A stretch of DNA of 64,000 nt from Demequina sp. NBRC 110053 (GTDB lineage: Bacteria > Actinomycetota > Actinomycetes > Actinomycetales > Demequinaceae), in assembly GCF_002090095.1 (NCBI RefSeq), contig NZ_BBRJ01000003.1:124001-188000 (forward strand), read 5' to 3'. The first letter of the stretch is position 1, and each line of letters starts with the position of its first letter. Both the position numbers and the translations under genes were made by a program. The notes below the pieces were generated by a model, which worked only from the letters and a program-made list of their open reading frames with translations, was not told the DNA's origin and searched no databases. Positions 63,782 to 64,000 of the stretch are shown here, piece by piece.

Positions 63782-64000
63782 CACGCCTCCGGATTCCACA
63801 CGTCGAGGACGTCGACGACGAACACGGTCGTCCCCTGCACCGGGTAACCGAGCACCGGCGGCACCACCAGCAGCACCCGCGAGCCCTCGGTCTGGTCGAG
63901 CAGGCCCTGCTGCAGTCCAGGGACGGCCGAGACCTCGTCCATGTTCACGAGCAGCGGCGCGGTGTCGACGGGCCAGGACGACTCGAACACGTCGCCGGCG
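63781..64000 (-). CDS. FKBP-type peptidyl-prolyl isomerase, C-terminal part
   Basis: Only the last 72 or so residues are in the window; the frame stays open to the edge. [29 protein letters not shown] and PPVLGY followed by [11 protein letters not shown] match the FKBP domain C-terminal half (the ...GLxGxxxGxxxxxxIPxxLGYG... pattern). Whether it has a signal peptide or lipobox cannot be seen. Its stop overlaps hisF (ATGA). Confidence 0.8.
   Translation of the reverse strand, partial: AGDVFESSWPVDTAPLLVNMDEVSAVPGLQQGLLDQTEGSRVLLVVPPVLGYPVQGTTVFVVDVLDVWNPEA

Overview
High-GC (about 70%), densely coding chromosomal DNA from an actinobacterium, most likely order Micrococcales (inference from gene content and order; genus not fixed). 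Pointers are WhiA, RbpA, OpcA, an ANTAR regulator of the PdtaR type, lgt directly behind trpA, HGxxPAAW and DUF2752 genes inside the trp region, an actinobacterial-type LexA box, many GTG starts and several predicted leaderless promoters. No phage, transposon, plasmid or CRISPR signature is visible. The window is mostly conserved housekeeping genome.

Layout. (1) 1-7743, minus strand: a head-to-tail run ctaB-xerD-parA-scpA-scpB-rluB-aroH-tyrA-cmk-plsC, with the first codons of the next gene (position suggests der) at the left edge. Neighbours overlap by a few bases or lie within about 30 bp. (2) 7938-13225, plus strand: pentose phosphate cluster tkt-zwf-opcA-pgl, with no transaldolase gene between tkt and zwf. 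(3) 13232-22468, minus: a small Rdx protein, rbpA, secG, then glycolysis (tpiA, pgk, gap), then whiA-yvcK-rapZ-uvrC. (4) 22478-29662: excision repair genes uvrA and uvrB, with terC between them, and coaE. uvrA has a perfect LexA box and faces a divergent YCII gene. (5) 30027-37708: rpsA, a divergent tagD/tagF-like pair for a glycerol-phosphate type polymer, pfkA, polA and a hotdog thioesterase. (6) 37750-42900: branched-chain amino acid ABC importer livHMGF on plus, with its binding lipoprotein gene convergent on minus. (7) 43102-45933: pdtaR, a tRNA with anticodon CAA, mgsA and pyk. (8) 45976-59160, minus: hisI-trpE, three small membrane-protein genes, trpCBA-lgt, then gltBD. (9) 59326-64000, minus: an FKBP-type PPIase fragment, hisF and a heterodimeric ABC exporter that separates hisF from hisI.

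How it fits together. Central carbon metabolism is nearly contiguous by theme: oxidative pentose phosphate, lower glycolysis, pfkA, pyk and the methylglyoxal bypass. Nitrogen and amino acid supply come from gltBD, trp, his, aroH/tyrA and liv. Gene expression is organised with very short spacers. At least ten start codons lie 6 bp downstream of a TANNNT hexamer, as expected for leaderless mRNAs. Three of these -10 boxes (including one with 7 bp spacing) contain the TAG stop codon of the preceding gene. Points most worth checking are those stop/promoter overlaps, the three membrane proteins inside trp, two perfect palindromes (56082-56109 and 59268-59287), the short-variable-arm tRNA with a Leu anticodon, a recurrent GCCGATGCGC word in spacers, and a (GCCTC)6 tract.
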